Source: Liopterus haemorrhoidalis (taxonomy: Eukaryota > Arthropoda > Insecta > Coleoptera > Dytiscidae). From it: a DNA stretch of 64,000 nt. The stretch is from the NCBI GenBank assembly GCA_963971575.1, contig OZ020624.1:6320903-6384902 (forward strand), written 5' to 3'. Shown here piece by piece: positions 43,286-53,670 of the stretch (positions within the stretch are counted from its first letter, which is position 1; each line of letters opens with the position of its first letter). A model generated the notes under the pieces. That model was given only the letters and a program-made list of their open reading frames with translations. It was not told the DNA's origin and did not search any database. Both the position numbers and the translations under genes were made by a program.

Positions 43286-44140
43286 GTGATAAAAGTAGGG
43301 GGAAAATACACAGAGAAATTCTGGACGGTGCAAGGGGTAAGGCAGGGATGTCCTTTATGTTCAACGCTATTCAACATATATATGGCAGATATGGAGGAAC
43401 ACCTGCAAACGGGACAAACAGGAGGACTAATAGTTAGAAACAAGGAGTTTATGTCCTTAGCATATGCAGATGACATTGTATTGCTGGCAATTAAGGAAAA
43501 TGAGTTAAATGCAATGATGAAATCCCTAAATAAATACTTAAAAAAAAAAGAAACTGCTGATAAACACGGATGAGTCAAAAATAATGGTTTTTAAAAAAGT
43601 AGGAGAGAGACAGAGAGAAGAGAAATGGGAATGGGAAGGAAATAACATTGAAAAAGTTAGGACACACAAGTACTTAGGATACCAATTCCAATGCAATGGA
43701 GGAACAAGGGAACATATTAAGCAGCTAAGTAAAAGGGCAATGCTAGCAATTCCGCAGATCTGGAGCTTAGGCGAAAAAAAATTTAATGGTGAATATCACA
43801 TAAGAATGCTCATGTTCGAAGCCCTAATAAAGAGCATGATCATGTATGGAGCGGAGGTGTGGGGATTGGAGGAACATGAGCCAATTGGAGAAGGTGCAGA
43901 ATAAATATCTTAAGTGGATGTTGGGCCTAGATGGATGTACACCAGAGTACATAGTATTAGAAGAGACAAAAGTGTATAAAATTAAAATAGAAGCCGTTAA
44001 AAGAGCAATAAGATTTGAAGAAAATATAACCAAGAACCCCGAAAAACAATTATTAAATGAATACTGGAAGCAATTAGAAAATAGAGATAAACAGAAAAAA
44101 AAAACATCAAAATGGGAGATAAAAAGAAGTAAAATGTATG
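43286..44140 (+). pseudogene. LINE reverse transcriptase fragment with YADD
   Basis: EKFWTVQGVRQGCPLCSTLF, NIYMADMEEHL, MSLAYADDIVLLAIKENE (catalytic YADD), frameshift at about 43548, LLINTDESKIMVFKK, KVRTHKYLGYQFQCNGGT, ALIKSMIMYGAEVWGLEEH, frameshift at about 43880, LEKVQNKYLKWMLGLDGCTP. Motifs GVRQGCPLS and W-LGLD-TP are typical of one insect LINE type; 34154-34440 and 35486-36118 are further pieces of it. Confidence 0.85.
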
Positions 44141-44147
44141 AATACGG

Positions 44148-44365
44148 AGGCTTTTCACAACCGATTTTGGTCGACTTTTACTAGATTCATCAATGACGGT
44201 CGCACGACCACGACGAAATTCTGCAAACCAATTGTAAACAGTGTTTTCTGATGGTGCTTCATTGCCAAAAGATGAGCGAAGCGAATCTATGCATTGTTGT
44301 TCAGTTAAGCCTTTACTTAAATCGTAAAAATTCATCCTACGAAAACCTTCACGAGTAATATCCAT
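44148..44365 (-). pseudogene. mariner transposase N-terminal fragment
   Basis: FYDLSKGLTEQQCIDSLRSS, FGNEAPSENTVYNWFAEFRR, GRATVIDESSKSRPKSVV: the first HTH of mariner-type transposases (F.YD...GLS..EC...L...FG..AP...TVY.W..EF.RGR). Cut off after about 70 residues where the LINE fragment begins. Confidence 0.8.
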
Positions 44366-44377
44366 TTTTTCACAAAC

Positions 44378-44437
44378 TTTAAAAAAAATATATTTTTTTT
44401 GGTGACCTGTGTAATTAGTAAGGCAAATGATAAAGGT
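44378..44437 (+). repeat. Direct repeat H, copy 2
   Basis: As 43236-43285; here it adjoins the mariner start, so H may be the mariner 5' terminal region (CCTTACTAATTACACAGGTC on the minus strand). Confidence 0.7.
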
Positions 44438-45146
44438 ATTTATGTTCTAATTTATTAACATCTTCATGGCCATGTTCTTTTTGATCTATGCTCAACATCG
44501 ACATCGTGCCATAAACTCTAAGTTTGATTAACGAATGTTCCATTTTTCTCAGCAGATCTTCTTTATGACTCCTTCTTCTTTTACAATCCTAATTCATAAA
44601 TAACTTAAGATCATACCTTTAAATTCTAGTTATACACAAAATTTGTCTAGCATGAATCACTAAATCATTAATAAAATGAATTTTAATCATATCCTGTGGC
44701 GTCCCCGAATGTTGTAATAATGAAAATATCCGGGCACAATGGATTGTGGCCCGCCATGACAAACGATCCACTAAGATGTCAGAATAACAGCGAGACATTT
44801 GTTAAGTTCCATTACTTGACATTTCTTAACGATTATTTAATTAGTGAAAGCCTTCATTAACATAGAAGATTTTTCCAGAGATAATTTTACCATTGAGTTG
44901 ATTTATTATTTTCCATTGTGCTTATTCGGGAAAATGATTTAGATATCTTTTAAAATGCTTTTTTAAATTATGTTTCAATGAATTTTTTCAGTGGATGATA
45001 AATTTTGTTAAAATATTATAAGGGTCGCCGTATTTTTTGTTCATTGATTTAAAAATCAAATGGCTTGGGTGTTTTATAGCAACGAAACGCAGTTTTTATT
45101 TAAATTTTGATCTTAGCAACTAATGGTCATTAACCAATTGTTCTTT
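44438..45146. other. No recognised feature
   Basis: AT-rich; no supported frame or repeat pair. Confidence 0.4.
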
Positions 45147-46167
45147 TTAGTAGTTTTGTAGGTATGACCAAAACTTATACCGTCATTTTGTCGTCTGTCT
45201 GTCTGTCTGTTCGGTAAAAATTGTAACCAAACGGCTAAACCTAGAGAGTTGAAATTTGGCACGCTTGTACAACTTTTTGACCCGCACATAGGAAAAATAC
45301 TAAAACATCTAACAAACATATCCCCTTAAAAATATAAACAAATATGTGCTCATCGAAAAAAATTTTTTTTTTTAAATTCTGAGTAGGGTATCAAACTTTT
45401 ATTTTTGCAAAATAAATTATTTTGACGCGATTTTTATCAAAATTGTGCAAAAAAATTTTTGTCCCACACCCTGTAGCCCAGATGGTTTAAACTAAAAATC
45501 TGAAAAAAATTCTAAATAATGTATATTGGTGTGAACCGGAATAGTACAACAGGAATTTTTGATCAGATTATGTTTTCGGAAAATAATACATTTTTTGTGT
45601 TTTTAACCAAAATATGTTACATATTTAATTCGCTATGTAAATAAGTTGATACGTCAGCGCTCATAGCGATGTGCGTTTAGTCATTGGTTTTCTAATTTGT
45701 CAAACAGGTAACTTGCAAACTAGAGTTCGAATCCTGTCAATTTTAATATTTTTGTTTTTTTGCAGTTTTCTTTTGTTTAAATTATTTTGTCAAAATTCTA
45801 GTTATATTTTGGTAAATGTTGCATTTAATTTTTAAAAGCGTAAATTTAATAACCAGTGGGAAGTGTTGAAATTATAATTTAATTCTGTTTGATGTATACG
45901 AAATCAGAGAGCGGGGCTAATGATTTAAGCAACCAATAGAAGCCATAGGCGCAATTTTCAAAATCTTAATGAACCTTGCTATGTAAAAAAAAATACTGCA
46001 CATATTTAGAAACTTAAATAATGGTTTTAGGCATTCGAATTAAAATTCATAAAAAAATATTTTGACATAAAATTTGTTTTGGCATCCCAAATAATCATCA
46101 TTCAGTTATTAAATACCTGCAAAATCCTGAAATGTGTGAAAATTCACACTTCACATCAAATTTTTTT
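45147..46167 (+). mobile_element. F1 element copy 1g
   Basis: Diverged start TAGTAGTTTTGTAGGTATGA, three to four GTCT units, standard body with a small deletion, type g tRNA-like centre, 3' variant X, ACCTGCAAAATCCTGAAATG, hairpin GTGTGAAAATTCACAC, T-run. Confidence 0.85.
45654..45738 (+). ncRNA. tRNA-like module, type g (in F1 copy 1g)
   Basis: CATAGCGATGTGCG (A-box-like), ACTAGAGTTCGAATCCTGTC (B box), then CAATTTTAATATTTTTG and a T-run. Nearly identical to copy 1h. Confidence 0.45.
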
Positions 46168-46204
46168 ATTTTTGATAAAAAAGTAATTTTTATAACAAAT
46201 ACAA

Positions 46205-46297
46205 ACATCCATGCCATCACCGGGATTTGAACTGGAGCCCTCATGGTTAGCAGTTAAACACGCTTGCCACTATACCATAGCGACCGGCGAATAGACT
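46205..46297 (-). ncRNA. tRNA-derived SINE-like unit
   Basis: Complement: GCCGGTCGCTATGGTATAGT with A box TATGGTATAGTGGC, then CCAGTTCAAATCCCGGTGAT with B box AGTTCAAATCC. Better tRNA resemblance than the F1 modules, but the acceptor ends do not close, so it is more likely a SINE head. It lies 40 bp beyond the end of F1 copy 1g, outside the element. Confidence 0.5.
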
Positions 46298-46393
46298 ATA
46301 TTAGTAAATACGTCACAAAATGGGATTCCGTGCAGCCGCTTTGGGGTTCGTTTCTTTTTATTTGAATTGAGCATGTTGTTTTTCAAAAGTATA

Positions 46394-47149
46394 CGAGGGA
46401 TGTTTCCAAAGTTCTGGGAATTTAGCTATAATTTTTATTATTTTGTTAATTTTCGTCAATATAACAATGTACTTTTTCAACATAATCTCCATTTAACTGA
46501 ATACATTTATCCCAACGATAAACTAATTTTTTTAAGCCGTCCTCAAAGAACTTTTTCGATGTCTCCTATTGAGTTTCTGTTCTGGTCTCAACAGCCTTGG
46601 TACCCAGCGCAGCGAAACCTTGCTAACGCCCAAACAATCATGCAAGATGTCATGAACTTGTCGTGTACCTATCCCTAGGCGCACACTAATTTGACGAATA
46701 GTCATTCGCCTGTCCTCTTTCAGTAGGTCTTCGACGGCAGTAATGTTTCTTTCATTTACCGACGTGCTTGGGCGCCCACTGCGTGGATCGTCTTCTAGTG
46801 ATGTTCTACCAGTTTTAAAATGATCGATCCACCGATAAACAGTACTTTTGGATTCTGCAGACTCATTAAATACTCCTTGCAGACGCTGAATAATTTTTGA
46901 TGTTTTCACACCTTCTTTCCACAAAAAGAAAATTATTGTTCTTTGAGATTTTGTTGCGTCTTCCATGGTTACAAAAACAGTGCTATGAAAACGCGTCTAT
47001 ATCAGTCGAACACCTAAATCAGACTGAACAATATTGCACTAGATAGTTGCATAAACATGTCAAGACTTTTCTGGCACCAATAACATTGCCTATAAGTTCT
47101 ACGTAATTTAATTATAGCACAATTCCCAGAATTTAGGAAACATCCCTCG
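46394..47149 (-). mobile_element. mariner-like deletion derivative
   Basis: TA flanks at 46392-46393 and 47150-47151. CGAGGGATGTTTCC and TTCTGGGAATT at both ends in inverted order with two mismatches. Contains the N- and C-terminal parts of a transposase joined by a deletion. Confidence 0.88.
46455..46966 (-). pseudogene. mariner-like transposase lacking the catalytic core
   Basis: Starts MEDATKSQRTIIFFLWKEGV; first HTH with STVYRWIDHFKTGRTSLEDD; PRSGRPSTSV linker; second HTH RMTIRQISVRLGIGTRQVHD; then CLGVSKVSLRWVPRLL. After about 140 residues the DDE domain is deleted and the extreme C-terminus follows in another frame (FFEDGLKKLVYRWDKCIQLN, GDYVEK). Confidence 0.85.
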
Positions 47150-47169
47150 TAGTATGAGGCCGGAAAAAA

Positions 47170-47255
47170 ACTTATTTTTTTAAGCCGTCCTCAAAGAACT
47201 TTTTCGGTGTCTCCTCAATTGAGTTTCTGTTCTGGTCCCAACAGCCTTGGCACAC
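47170..47255 (-). repeat. Internal fragment of the same mariner-like element
   Basis: TTTAAGCCGTCCTCAAAGAA and TTGAGTTTCTGTTCTGGTCC duplicate 46530-46600, 20 bp outside the element's right TIR. Confidence 0.7.
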
Positions 47256-47380
47256 AATGGCAAACAAAATTATCAAAAGCCGTAATTGATCAGTAAAAGT
47301 TACTAAAATTGAAAATTCGGTTCCGCCTAAACCAAAGAAACAGGCTGTAGCTTCTATTGTTAAACTATTTTCAGTGTAAC

Positions 47381-47528
47381 AATGATATTATTGTGAACAC
47401 AAAGTATAAAATAAAAAAATTATAATACAAGGTGTCTCAAAAGAAATTTTATATTTAGTGGATCGATTAAAAAAAAAGTAAGCCGTATATAGAAAAGATG
47501 TTTATTAATTATTAAAATACACTTTTTT
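47381..47528 (+). repeat. 148-bp tandem duplication, unit 1
   Basis: Apparently identical to 47529-47676. Each unit holds about 45-50 bp of flank, the TA, the rosa-like TIR (CAAGGTGTCTCAAAAGAAAT) and about 95 bp of element interior. Confidence 0.92.
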
Positions 47529-47676
47529 AATGATATTATTGTGAACACAAAGTATAAAATAAAAAAATTATAATACAAGGTGTCTCAAAAGAAATTTTAT
47601 ATTTAGTGGATCGATTAAAAAAAAAGTAAGCCGTATATAGAAAAGATGTTTATTAATTATTAAAATACACTTTTTT
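47529..47676 (+). repeat. 148-bp tandem duplication, unit 2
   Basis: Second unit, contiguous with the rest of the element. Confidence 0.92.
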
Positions 47677-48886
47677 GGGGATTTATTTCTTAAAAATAAT
47701 ACCGTCTAAATGTAGACCCTAGCGTTCTCGGCACTCATTTAATCGAACAGTAAAATTACTTATGACGTCTCGGCAGGTGGACTCAGGGATGGCTGCCATT
47801 TCGTGACGGATATTTTCTTTCAAATGCGCCAGTGAAGTCGGTTTATTGGCGTAAACTTTAGATTTAAGATAACCCCATAGGAAAAAGTCCATAGGGGTTA
47901 AATCTGGACTGCGTGGAGGCCAATTTATGTCACCTCTCCGGGAGATCAATTTGCCTGAGAAAATTTCACGAACTCGTGGCAGAGACATATTGGACGTGTG
48001 TGAAGTTGCTCCGTCCTGTTGGAACCATGTTCTTTGGTTATAGCCAGGAAAGTTTTGCAGTTCAGGTACCAAGAAGTTGTCTAACATCTCCACATAACGC
48101 TCTGAATTCACTGTAACTGCACGCCCCCTTTCGTCTTCAAAAAAGTAAGGGCCGATAATTCCTCGCGCCAACATCGCAGCCCATATGGTCACTTTAGGCG
48201 AATGTAGGGGTTTCTGATGTTTGCGTTTCGGATTTGTTGCACTCCAGTAGCGGCAGTTCTGCTTATTTACGTGGCCATTAAGATGAAAATGAGCTTCATC
48301 CGAAAACAAAATGTTGGTAAACGTTGAAAATCGCTCAATCACCTGATTTACGAAATTAAGCCTCTGACTGGCATCTTGGGGCTTTAATTCTTGCACCAAT
48401 TGAATTTTGTAGGGGTGCAGCTTTAGGTCTTTGTGCATAATGCGATGTAATGATGATCTATGCACATTTAAAGCACTTGCGCGCTTCCGAATTGAAAGGT
48501 TCGCGTCGTCACGAACAGACTGATTAACATTCTCCACGTTTTCTACCGTTCTTTATGACCTAGGTCACCCGGATTTTGATTTATCCAGCGTTGTACCAGT
48601 CTCTTCAAACTTTTTAACCCAATGTCGAATGAGAGGAATGCTTGGCGCATCATTTAAGTGACGAAAACCTCGAATACTGCAGAATTTTCTACGCGCTACA
48701 GTCGCCGAATCACCGTTTTTGTAAAACTCTCGCACGCATAACGCGCGGTCTGCTCCCGAGAAACGCTCCATAGCAACTAAATTCCCAAGAGCCAGGCTAC
48801 CGATTGACATAACCCCCGCGCCCCTCGGGTACGTTGCGTTCACGCAGTAAGCTAAATAAATATAAAATTTCTTTTGAGACACCTTA
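47576..48886 (-). mobile_element. rosa-like (DD41D) Tc1/mariner element
   Basis: AAGGTGTCTCAAAAGAAATT and TTATATTTA at left, complement at right; TA at 47574-47575 and 48887-48888. 1311 bp. Encodes one transposase. Its left end is duplicated together with flank (47381-47676). Confidence 0.88.
47719..48771 (-). pseudogene. rosa-like transposase, two nonsense codons
   Basis: ATG at 48771 (MERFSGADRALCVREFYKNG). HTH region with IRHWVKKFEETGTTLDKSKS, two in-frame stops (TGA near 48562, TAA near 48550), then VRDDANLSIRKRASALNVHR, SLHRIMHKDLKLHPYKIQLV, ILFSDEAHFHLNGHVNKQN (first Asp), VTIWAAMLARGIIGPYFFED, WFQQDGATSHTSN (second Asp), WPPRSPDLTPMDFFLWGYLK (third Asp), KENIRHEMAAIPESTCRDVI. I count 41 residues between the last two Asp, the spacing of rosa-type elements. 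About 350 codons, otherwise intact, all catalytic residues present. Confidence 0.9.
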
Positions 48887-48889
48887 TAC

Positions 48890-49889
48890 ATCAAGTAACA
48901 AAAATTGTGTATATTTTTATGAATGCACAAATTGTGTTGACCAGCGAGGTTGATTTATATAGAGGTATACATTTTCCTGCCATCTTTATGTGTTTTCCAA
49001 ACTAGAATTAGCATTTCGGAGCCCTTTTTAGCATAATACAACCCCCTCGACCGGAAATGAAACATTGACTTTTATATTTTTCAACTACGCAAAAACAAAA
49101 CAGAAAAGTAATATTTTCCAGAGCGTCTATGTATTGCAGACAGTATTAAACAAACAGTCTTGCATGCCAAATGGCCATAAAATCAAGACCCCATTTGTCT
49201 CAGCCAAACAAAAGATCCTCCTTTTTTCTCATTATTTATCTTGTGTGCAGTACACGAAACGTACAAATTCAAGAAGACTGACTGCTCGGTAAAATAAGGA
49301 AAGATCAACTAGCAGTGAAACTTAATTGTCTGTGTCTCTCACTTGGCTTTTCTTAACTGTTATTTAGTTAGAGTTGCCGGTTGCCAGTTGCTTCTAGGTA
49401 TTTTCAACGATTCACGATTCAGACATGCTTCATTTGTGCAGTACATTACTGGGGTAAGTCCGAATTAAGGGTTAAGGCAATTTATGTGTTAATCTCGTAA
49501 TGGTTTCACGCCTTTTATCAATGGAATTTTGGATTTATGTAGGTCTTTTGGACAATCTGAATTGTGGAGTTAATATACGCCGCCCTTAATACGGTTATAG
49601 GCTGGGTGAAATGGGTATGATTTGATTCTGTACGTGCCCCGTCAATTTATTGAATAATTTCATGATAACATGGGTTACTTAGAACACAGCCACAGTATTT
49701 GTAATGACGTTATTATCAAGTAAACGCCAAAAGTTGTATAGAAGTTAAAACATTAATAACTTATTTTAATTAATTAGCCACGAGGCTCCTTACCTTTCAA
49801 ATAGTTTTGTTTTATTTCTGGAGAAGTAAAAATGCTAGATATATCTATCACCTTGAAAAGCATTCTCTTCGCTGTAGTCGGTTGCGTTG
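48890..49889. other. No recognised feature
   Basis: No repeat pair or supported gene. The open frame 49065-49292 resembles nothing I know. Confidence 0.35.
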
Positions 49890-49893
49890 TTAA

Positions 49894-51079
49894 GGGACTA
49901 TTACCGGTTAGAAAGGCAAAAAATGACCTATAATTAAATATTTTTTTTCTCGTTTCCTTTATTATAGAACGTTGTGCAACTTTTTTTATTTTATTAATAT
50001 TATATTCAAGATTATAAAAAATTTTTTTTTTTTTTCAATACATAGATAATTATATAGATGGCGCCAAAGTTCGGTAATAAAAAATTATGATGCTCCATGG
50101 CCCGGGCTTAATCTCGAAATTGACAAGTTTGAAACAAAAAATTCAAAAATAATTTTAAAGATGAAGGTGTCTTACATCGTAATTTACCACCTATTATAAA
50201 AAAAGGGTGTAAAAACAAAATGGCGGATAGGTGAAAATTTTTTTTCTAAAAATCATGTTTTTTTCCCCTTTTACCCTTATCAATTTTTTTTTTTTCAAAT
50301 ATTTTTGCAATTTTCTTGTAAATTACGGTAGAAGACACCAAAATGAACAAAATTCACTAAAATTTAAAAATATCCGTTGTGTAGTTATGGAGAATAAGTC
50401 TGGGCCGATTGAAAAAACACCATTTCGAGAAAATCACTTTTAAAGTTTGTTTTAATATTTGTATTGTAATATTTAAAAAAAAATTAAGTTTCAGCACTTA
50501 CAATTGGTTAATCAGCAATCCCTGGTCCATATAAAAGTACTCCCGAATCAATCATTTGTTGCTGTTCCTCTTGCTGAGCAGTTTGCTTTGCCAAGCGAGC
50601 TTCCTTCGACGCCGCTGTACTCGCTTTATTGGCCATCTCAATGCGTTCCTCATCTTTTTTTTAACATAATCATACGCAGAGTGTCCAATTATGCATCCCA
50701 TTACCTCCAATATTTTCAAGAGGGACGTTCTACCTTCATTAAATATTGCTAATGAAATATTAGCAGCCAACTCAGTAACTTCTCTTCCCACAAACGTATG
50801 TTTGGGAACGATAGCCCAAAGTGTTTTGTTGTAACACTCATTATTATTTTGGGTATTCTTTTCCAAACATCGTTTCAGCAACTCTTCATCTGTTAGTTTT
50901 TCAAAAATCGGTTTAATATATTCTTGGACCTCCGAAAAAGCGCATGCGCTAAAATTGCCACCAATTTCTTATTTTTTTGAATTTCGTTATAAAAATTTAG
51001 GATATGATTTCTGAAGGTATAAGGAATCAAAAAATGTAAAAAAAACGATTTTTTGAAAATTATAACCGGTAATAGTCCC
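49894..51079 (-). mobile_element. TTAA-flanked TIR element (Kolobok-like?)
   Basis: Perfect 17-bp TIR GGGACTATTACCGGTTA on both ends, with TTAA at 49890-49893 and 51080-51083. TTAA targets occur in piggyBac and Kolobok; the GGG start without CCC favours Kolobok. A damaged gene tail is on the minus strand. Long A/T homopolymers fill 49930-50300. Confidence 0.82.
50508..50935 (-). pseudogene. C-terminal part of a repeat-encoded transposase-like protein
   Basis: Minus strand: YIKPIFEKLTDEELLKRCLE, KNTQNNNECYNKTLWAIVPK, HTFVGREVTELAANISLAIF, NEGRTSLLKILEVMGC, then a frameshift in an A-run at about 50660, then DEERIEMANKASTAASKEAR and the end SGVLLYGPGIAD with stop at 50508-50510. The pattern C..G.TQN.NE..N...W...PK..F.G and a YGPG end are shared by a protein family repeated in many invertebrate genomes. 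The TIR/TTAA context here suggests it is a DNA transposase. Confidence 0.65.
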
Positions 51080-51090
51080 TTAAGATTCAA

Positions 51091-52295
51091 TAGGGTAAAG
51101 GTGGGATAGAATCTTAATTATTAAACTTTATCTGTTACTATGCTATAATTCTTAGATAATCTTACTACACAATAACATAAGATTTAAACACTTATAATTA
51201 TTCTAAATATATAAAATTAATGTTTTAAAATAGTACTGTTTTGGCCATATATCCCATATCGATGAGATTTTTGCCCCATATGGTGGTATTTATGCCTCAC
51301 TAAAATAATACATTTGATTTTGACCAACAATTTTAATATTTTTTTAAAATAACAATTAAAAATTACAATTTAATCAAAATTACAATTTATTATTATTTTT
51401 TTTTTACCGACTGCCAACATATATACGGAGTGGTCATACCGATTTTGACTATTTTTAGCATGATGTCTGTTGGTCTGTGTGTCTGTCGGTCCATGGAGAT
51501 GTGTAGAGCAATTTTGGCCAAACGGATTTTTATGAAACTTCATATTTAAGTTTTTGACATCAATGGCACCAGTTGTTCAACTTTTGGTACAAATCGGTTA
51601 ACTATAAATGTAAGTATACTCGTGTCTTTAACTAATAGAATTTTTAAAACTTCTATTCTACAAAAATTACTATTCAAGTAATAATTAACAACTTTTATTT
51701 GAAACATTTTTTGATAGGACTTTTTAATTTTTTAAACTTTTCATATTTTTGCGATATTTTTTGCAAGTATCTATTTTGGCATATATGTTGTTGCGTGTCC
51801 TTGGGAAAATGTTAGTATAAGATTATATATATATATATATTTATATAAATTTTATTATAAGATTATATATACAATGCCCGAGCCATATATCCCACATTTA
51901 TTGCGGCCTTATATCCTTTTTCTATGGGATAGATGCCCCATCTGTTTATTTCGAATGTATACAATATTGAGCATTATTTTCTACTCTATAATGTGAGGTT
52001 AAGTGTCTTCTGATACCTAGTAATGAAACTAATTTTGTTTAAGTTATAGTTACGTCATAAAACCTTAAGACAAAATGTCGTAATTATTGAAATACAACCA
52101 CTCATATGAGCACCTACCTTTACAATTTAATTTTTCATAAACTATTAACATTGATGATAATTTAACACATTTATTTCAGAAGACTGTGTTTCTCATACAA
52201 ACTGTCAGTACTGAAATGATACAAACACACACCATTATGGATATATGCGAAGTGGGGCGTTTATCCCACTGGGGCATCTATACCAACTTTACTAT
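51091..52295. mobile_element. TIR element with F2 insertion
   Basis: Left TAGGGTAAAGGTGGGATAGA, right complement TATAGTAAAGTTGGTATAGA. Words CATATATCCCA and ATGCCCCA.. recur inside in both senses. Ends of this kind flank Tc1-type elements. The interior holds an F2 copy (51409-51790) and an (AT)n tract at 51825-51840. No transposase seen. Confidence 0.55.
51409..51790 (+). mobile_element. F2 element, diverged, truncated
   Basis: T-run then TACCGACTGCCAACATATAT, GGTCATACCGATTTTGACTA, short GTCTGTCGG array, GATTTTTATGAAACTTCATA, GTACAAATCGGTTAACTATA. 3' module absent. The most diverged F2 copy here. Confidence 0.75.
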
Positions 52296-52383
52296 AGATA
52301 AATGGATCAAATATTTTTGAAGGCTTCAATTAACTAATCGCGATCTTTAATGGTAAACGATGCCGATCAATGTTCGAACATTC

Positions 52384-52473
52384 TATAGTAACAGAGCTGA
52401 TATTCAAAAGAAATGGTTTCAGCAAGATGGAACTACAATTTACACCGGGCGTGCTCTTTGCGCGTTTTCTTAG
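52384..52473 (+). pseudogene. Transposase fragment with QQDG motif
   Basis: RADIQKKWFQQDGTTIYTGR AL: the WFQQDGAT.HTAR block around the second catalytic Asp of Tc1/mariner-type transposases. Only about 30 codons remain. Confidence 0.6.
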
Positions 52474-52679
52474 AGGGGGTCGAAGGACAAAAATTTTCTT
52501 GAGGGCGGTGATTAACGTACAATTACAAGAAAAAGGTGTCTCTTAAAAAATTGTTTTCTTAATGTTGGGGGAGAGGGCACTAGCCCAGGGGGGTAAACCC
52601 GCGGCCTTATCATACTTTTTATATATTTTTACAAATTACAAATTAATTACTTTTTTTATGTTATCTTTTCCAAATTTAA

Positions 52680-52931
52680 AAACCACAAATATTAATTCAG
52701 TTACTAGTCCAGCAGAGGAAAAAAACTCTGTTCTCTCGATCGGAAATATCTAAAGAACATTTCCCGCAATTAACAAAATTATTAAATGAACACGAATCTT
52801 CATCAACTTACACCAGAGCTCTATATGATAGATTGAGGCACTTTGACTCGTCAGTAAGAAACAAACCGCTCTACAATTGGGTAACTCAGATCCATAACTT
52901 CCTCATAGAACAAGACGTTGTTCATTCATGA
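52680..52931 (+). other. Open frame, family not recognised
   Basis: 83 codons without an ATG start: LFSRSEISKEHFPQLTKLLN, EHESSSTYTRALYDRLRHFD, SSVRNKPLYNWVTQIHNFLI, EQDVVHS and stop. Amino-acid composition is protein-like and the frame lies just after an AATATTAATTCAG that could be a 3' splice site. The segment PLYNWVTQIHNFL loosely recalls a motif downstream of RT in some LINEs. Could be a LINE remnant or a terminal exon; I cannot decide. Confidence 0.3.
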
Positions 52932-53374
52932 TTCAACCATAACACCTGTTTACATTAAATTCACACTTACAGTCGCAAAATACGTCCCTTGTAGATAATT
53001 TCACAACATACTTTTAACCGTAAGATTAAAAAGTTCGAACTTAACAGGTTATAACCCAAGTAAAACCTGAGATACTGAATAAGAAACAAGGTTAAAATTT
53101 TAACGCCTACTTAAAATGTCACTTTTTAACCATATTTTTAACCAAATCTTTTTAACCACAAAAGATACAGAATACACCCGAACGCGCGTTATAATGAAAC
53201 GCATTTTTATAACAATGTATTTGATTATTGCGTGTCTCATCTGTTAAACAAATTTGAATATATTATTGAGATACCAACAATCTCGACGACACTGTATGCT
53301 GTTAAATATCTTAATTGAAATTGTAACAAGTATATTCCCAATAATATCGCAGAACAATTCGAGTAATTTAGTAA

Positions 53375-53388
53375 TTAATTTGTTACAG
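53375..53388 (+). promoter_or_regulatory. 3' splice site of the LIM exon
   Basis: Pyrimidine/T-rich TTAATTTGTTACAG directly before the open LIM frame. Confidence 0.75.
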
Positions 53389-53664
53389 AACCGTCTCCAT
53401 TGTACGATAACAATCATTACCACGAGGAATGTCTCCGTTGCAATTCTTGCGGGCTGAACCTAACAGGTCCGAACCAGAAGCGTGCCAGACGCTTCAAGAA
53501 CCAGATACTGTGCGATTTGCACTTCGCTGACGTTGCCCTAATGGAGTGCTCTGACTTCATGCAGCAGTTGAGATCTTTCAAGCCCCAGTCTCTGGGCTGT
53601 GCAGTCGCCAGGAGGAAGTCATCTACCACCCTTATATTCCCACTTCCGCCACAGGCTTGTTCAG
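53389..53664 (+). CDS. LIM-domain gene, internal exon
   Basis: Exon limits: 3' splice site TTAATTTGTTACAG at 53375-53388 and 5' splice site TCAG-GTAAGA at 53664/53665. It enters and leaves in phase 1 (2 + 91x3 + 1 nt). Translation PSPLYDNNHYHEECLRCNSC, GLNLTGPNQKRARRFKNQIL, CDLHFADVALMECSDFMQQL, then RSFKPQSLGCAVARRKSSTT and LIFPLPPQACS. Metal ligands of the second half of a LIM zinc finger are all present: H-x2-C-x2-C-x2-C ... C-x2-H. The first half (C-x2-C-x16-23-H) must lie in an upstream exon outside or unseen here. Codon use is far less AT-biased than the surroundings and there is no damage. LIM fingers mediate protein-protein contacts; the specific gene is not identified. The flanking sequence looks like large TE-filled introns. 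Confidence 0.88.
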
Positions 53665-53670
53665 GTAAGA
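53665..53670 (+). promoter_or_regulatory. 5' splice site of the LIM exon
   Basis: CAG-GTAAGA, close to consensus. Confidence 0.8.
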
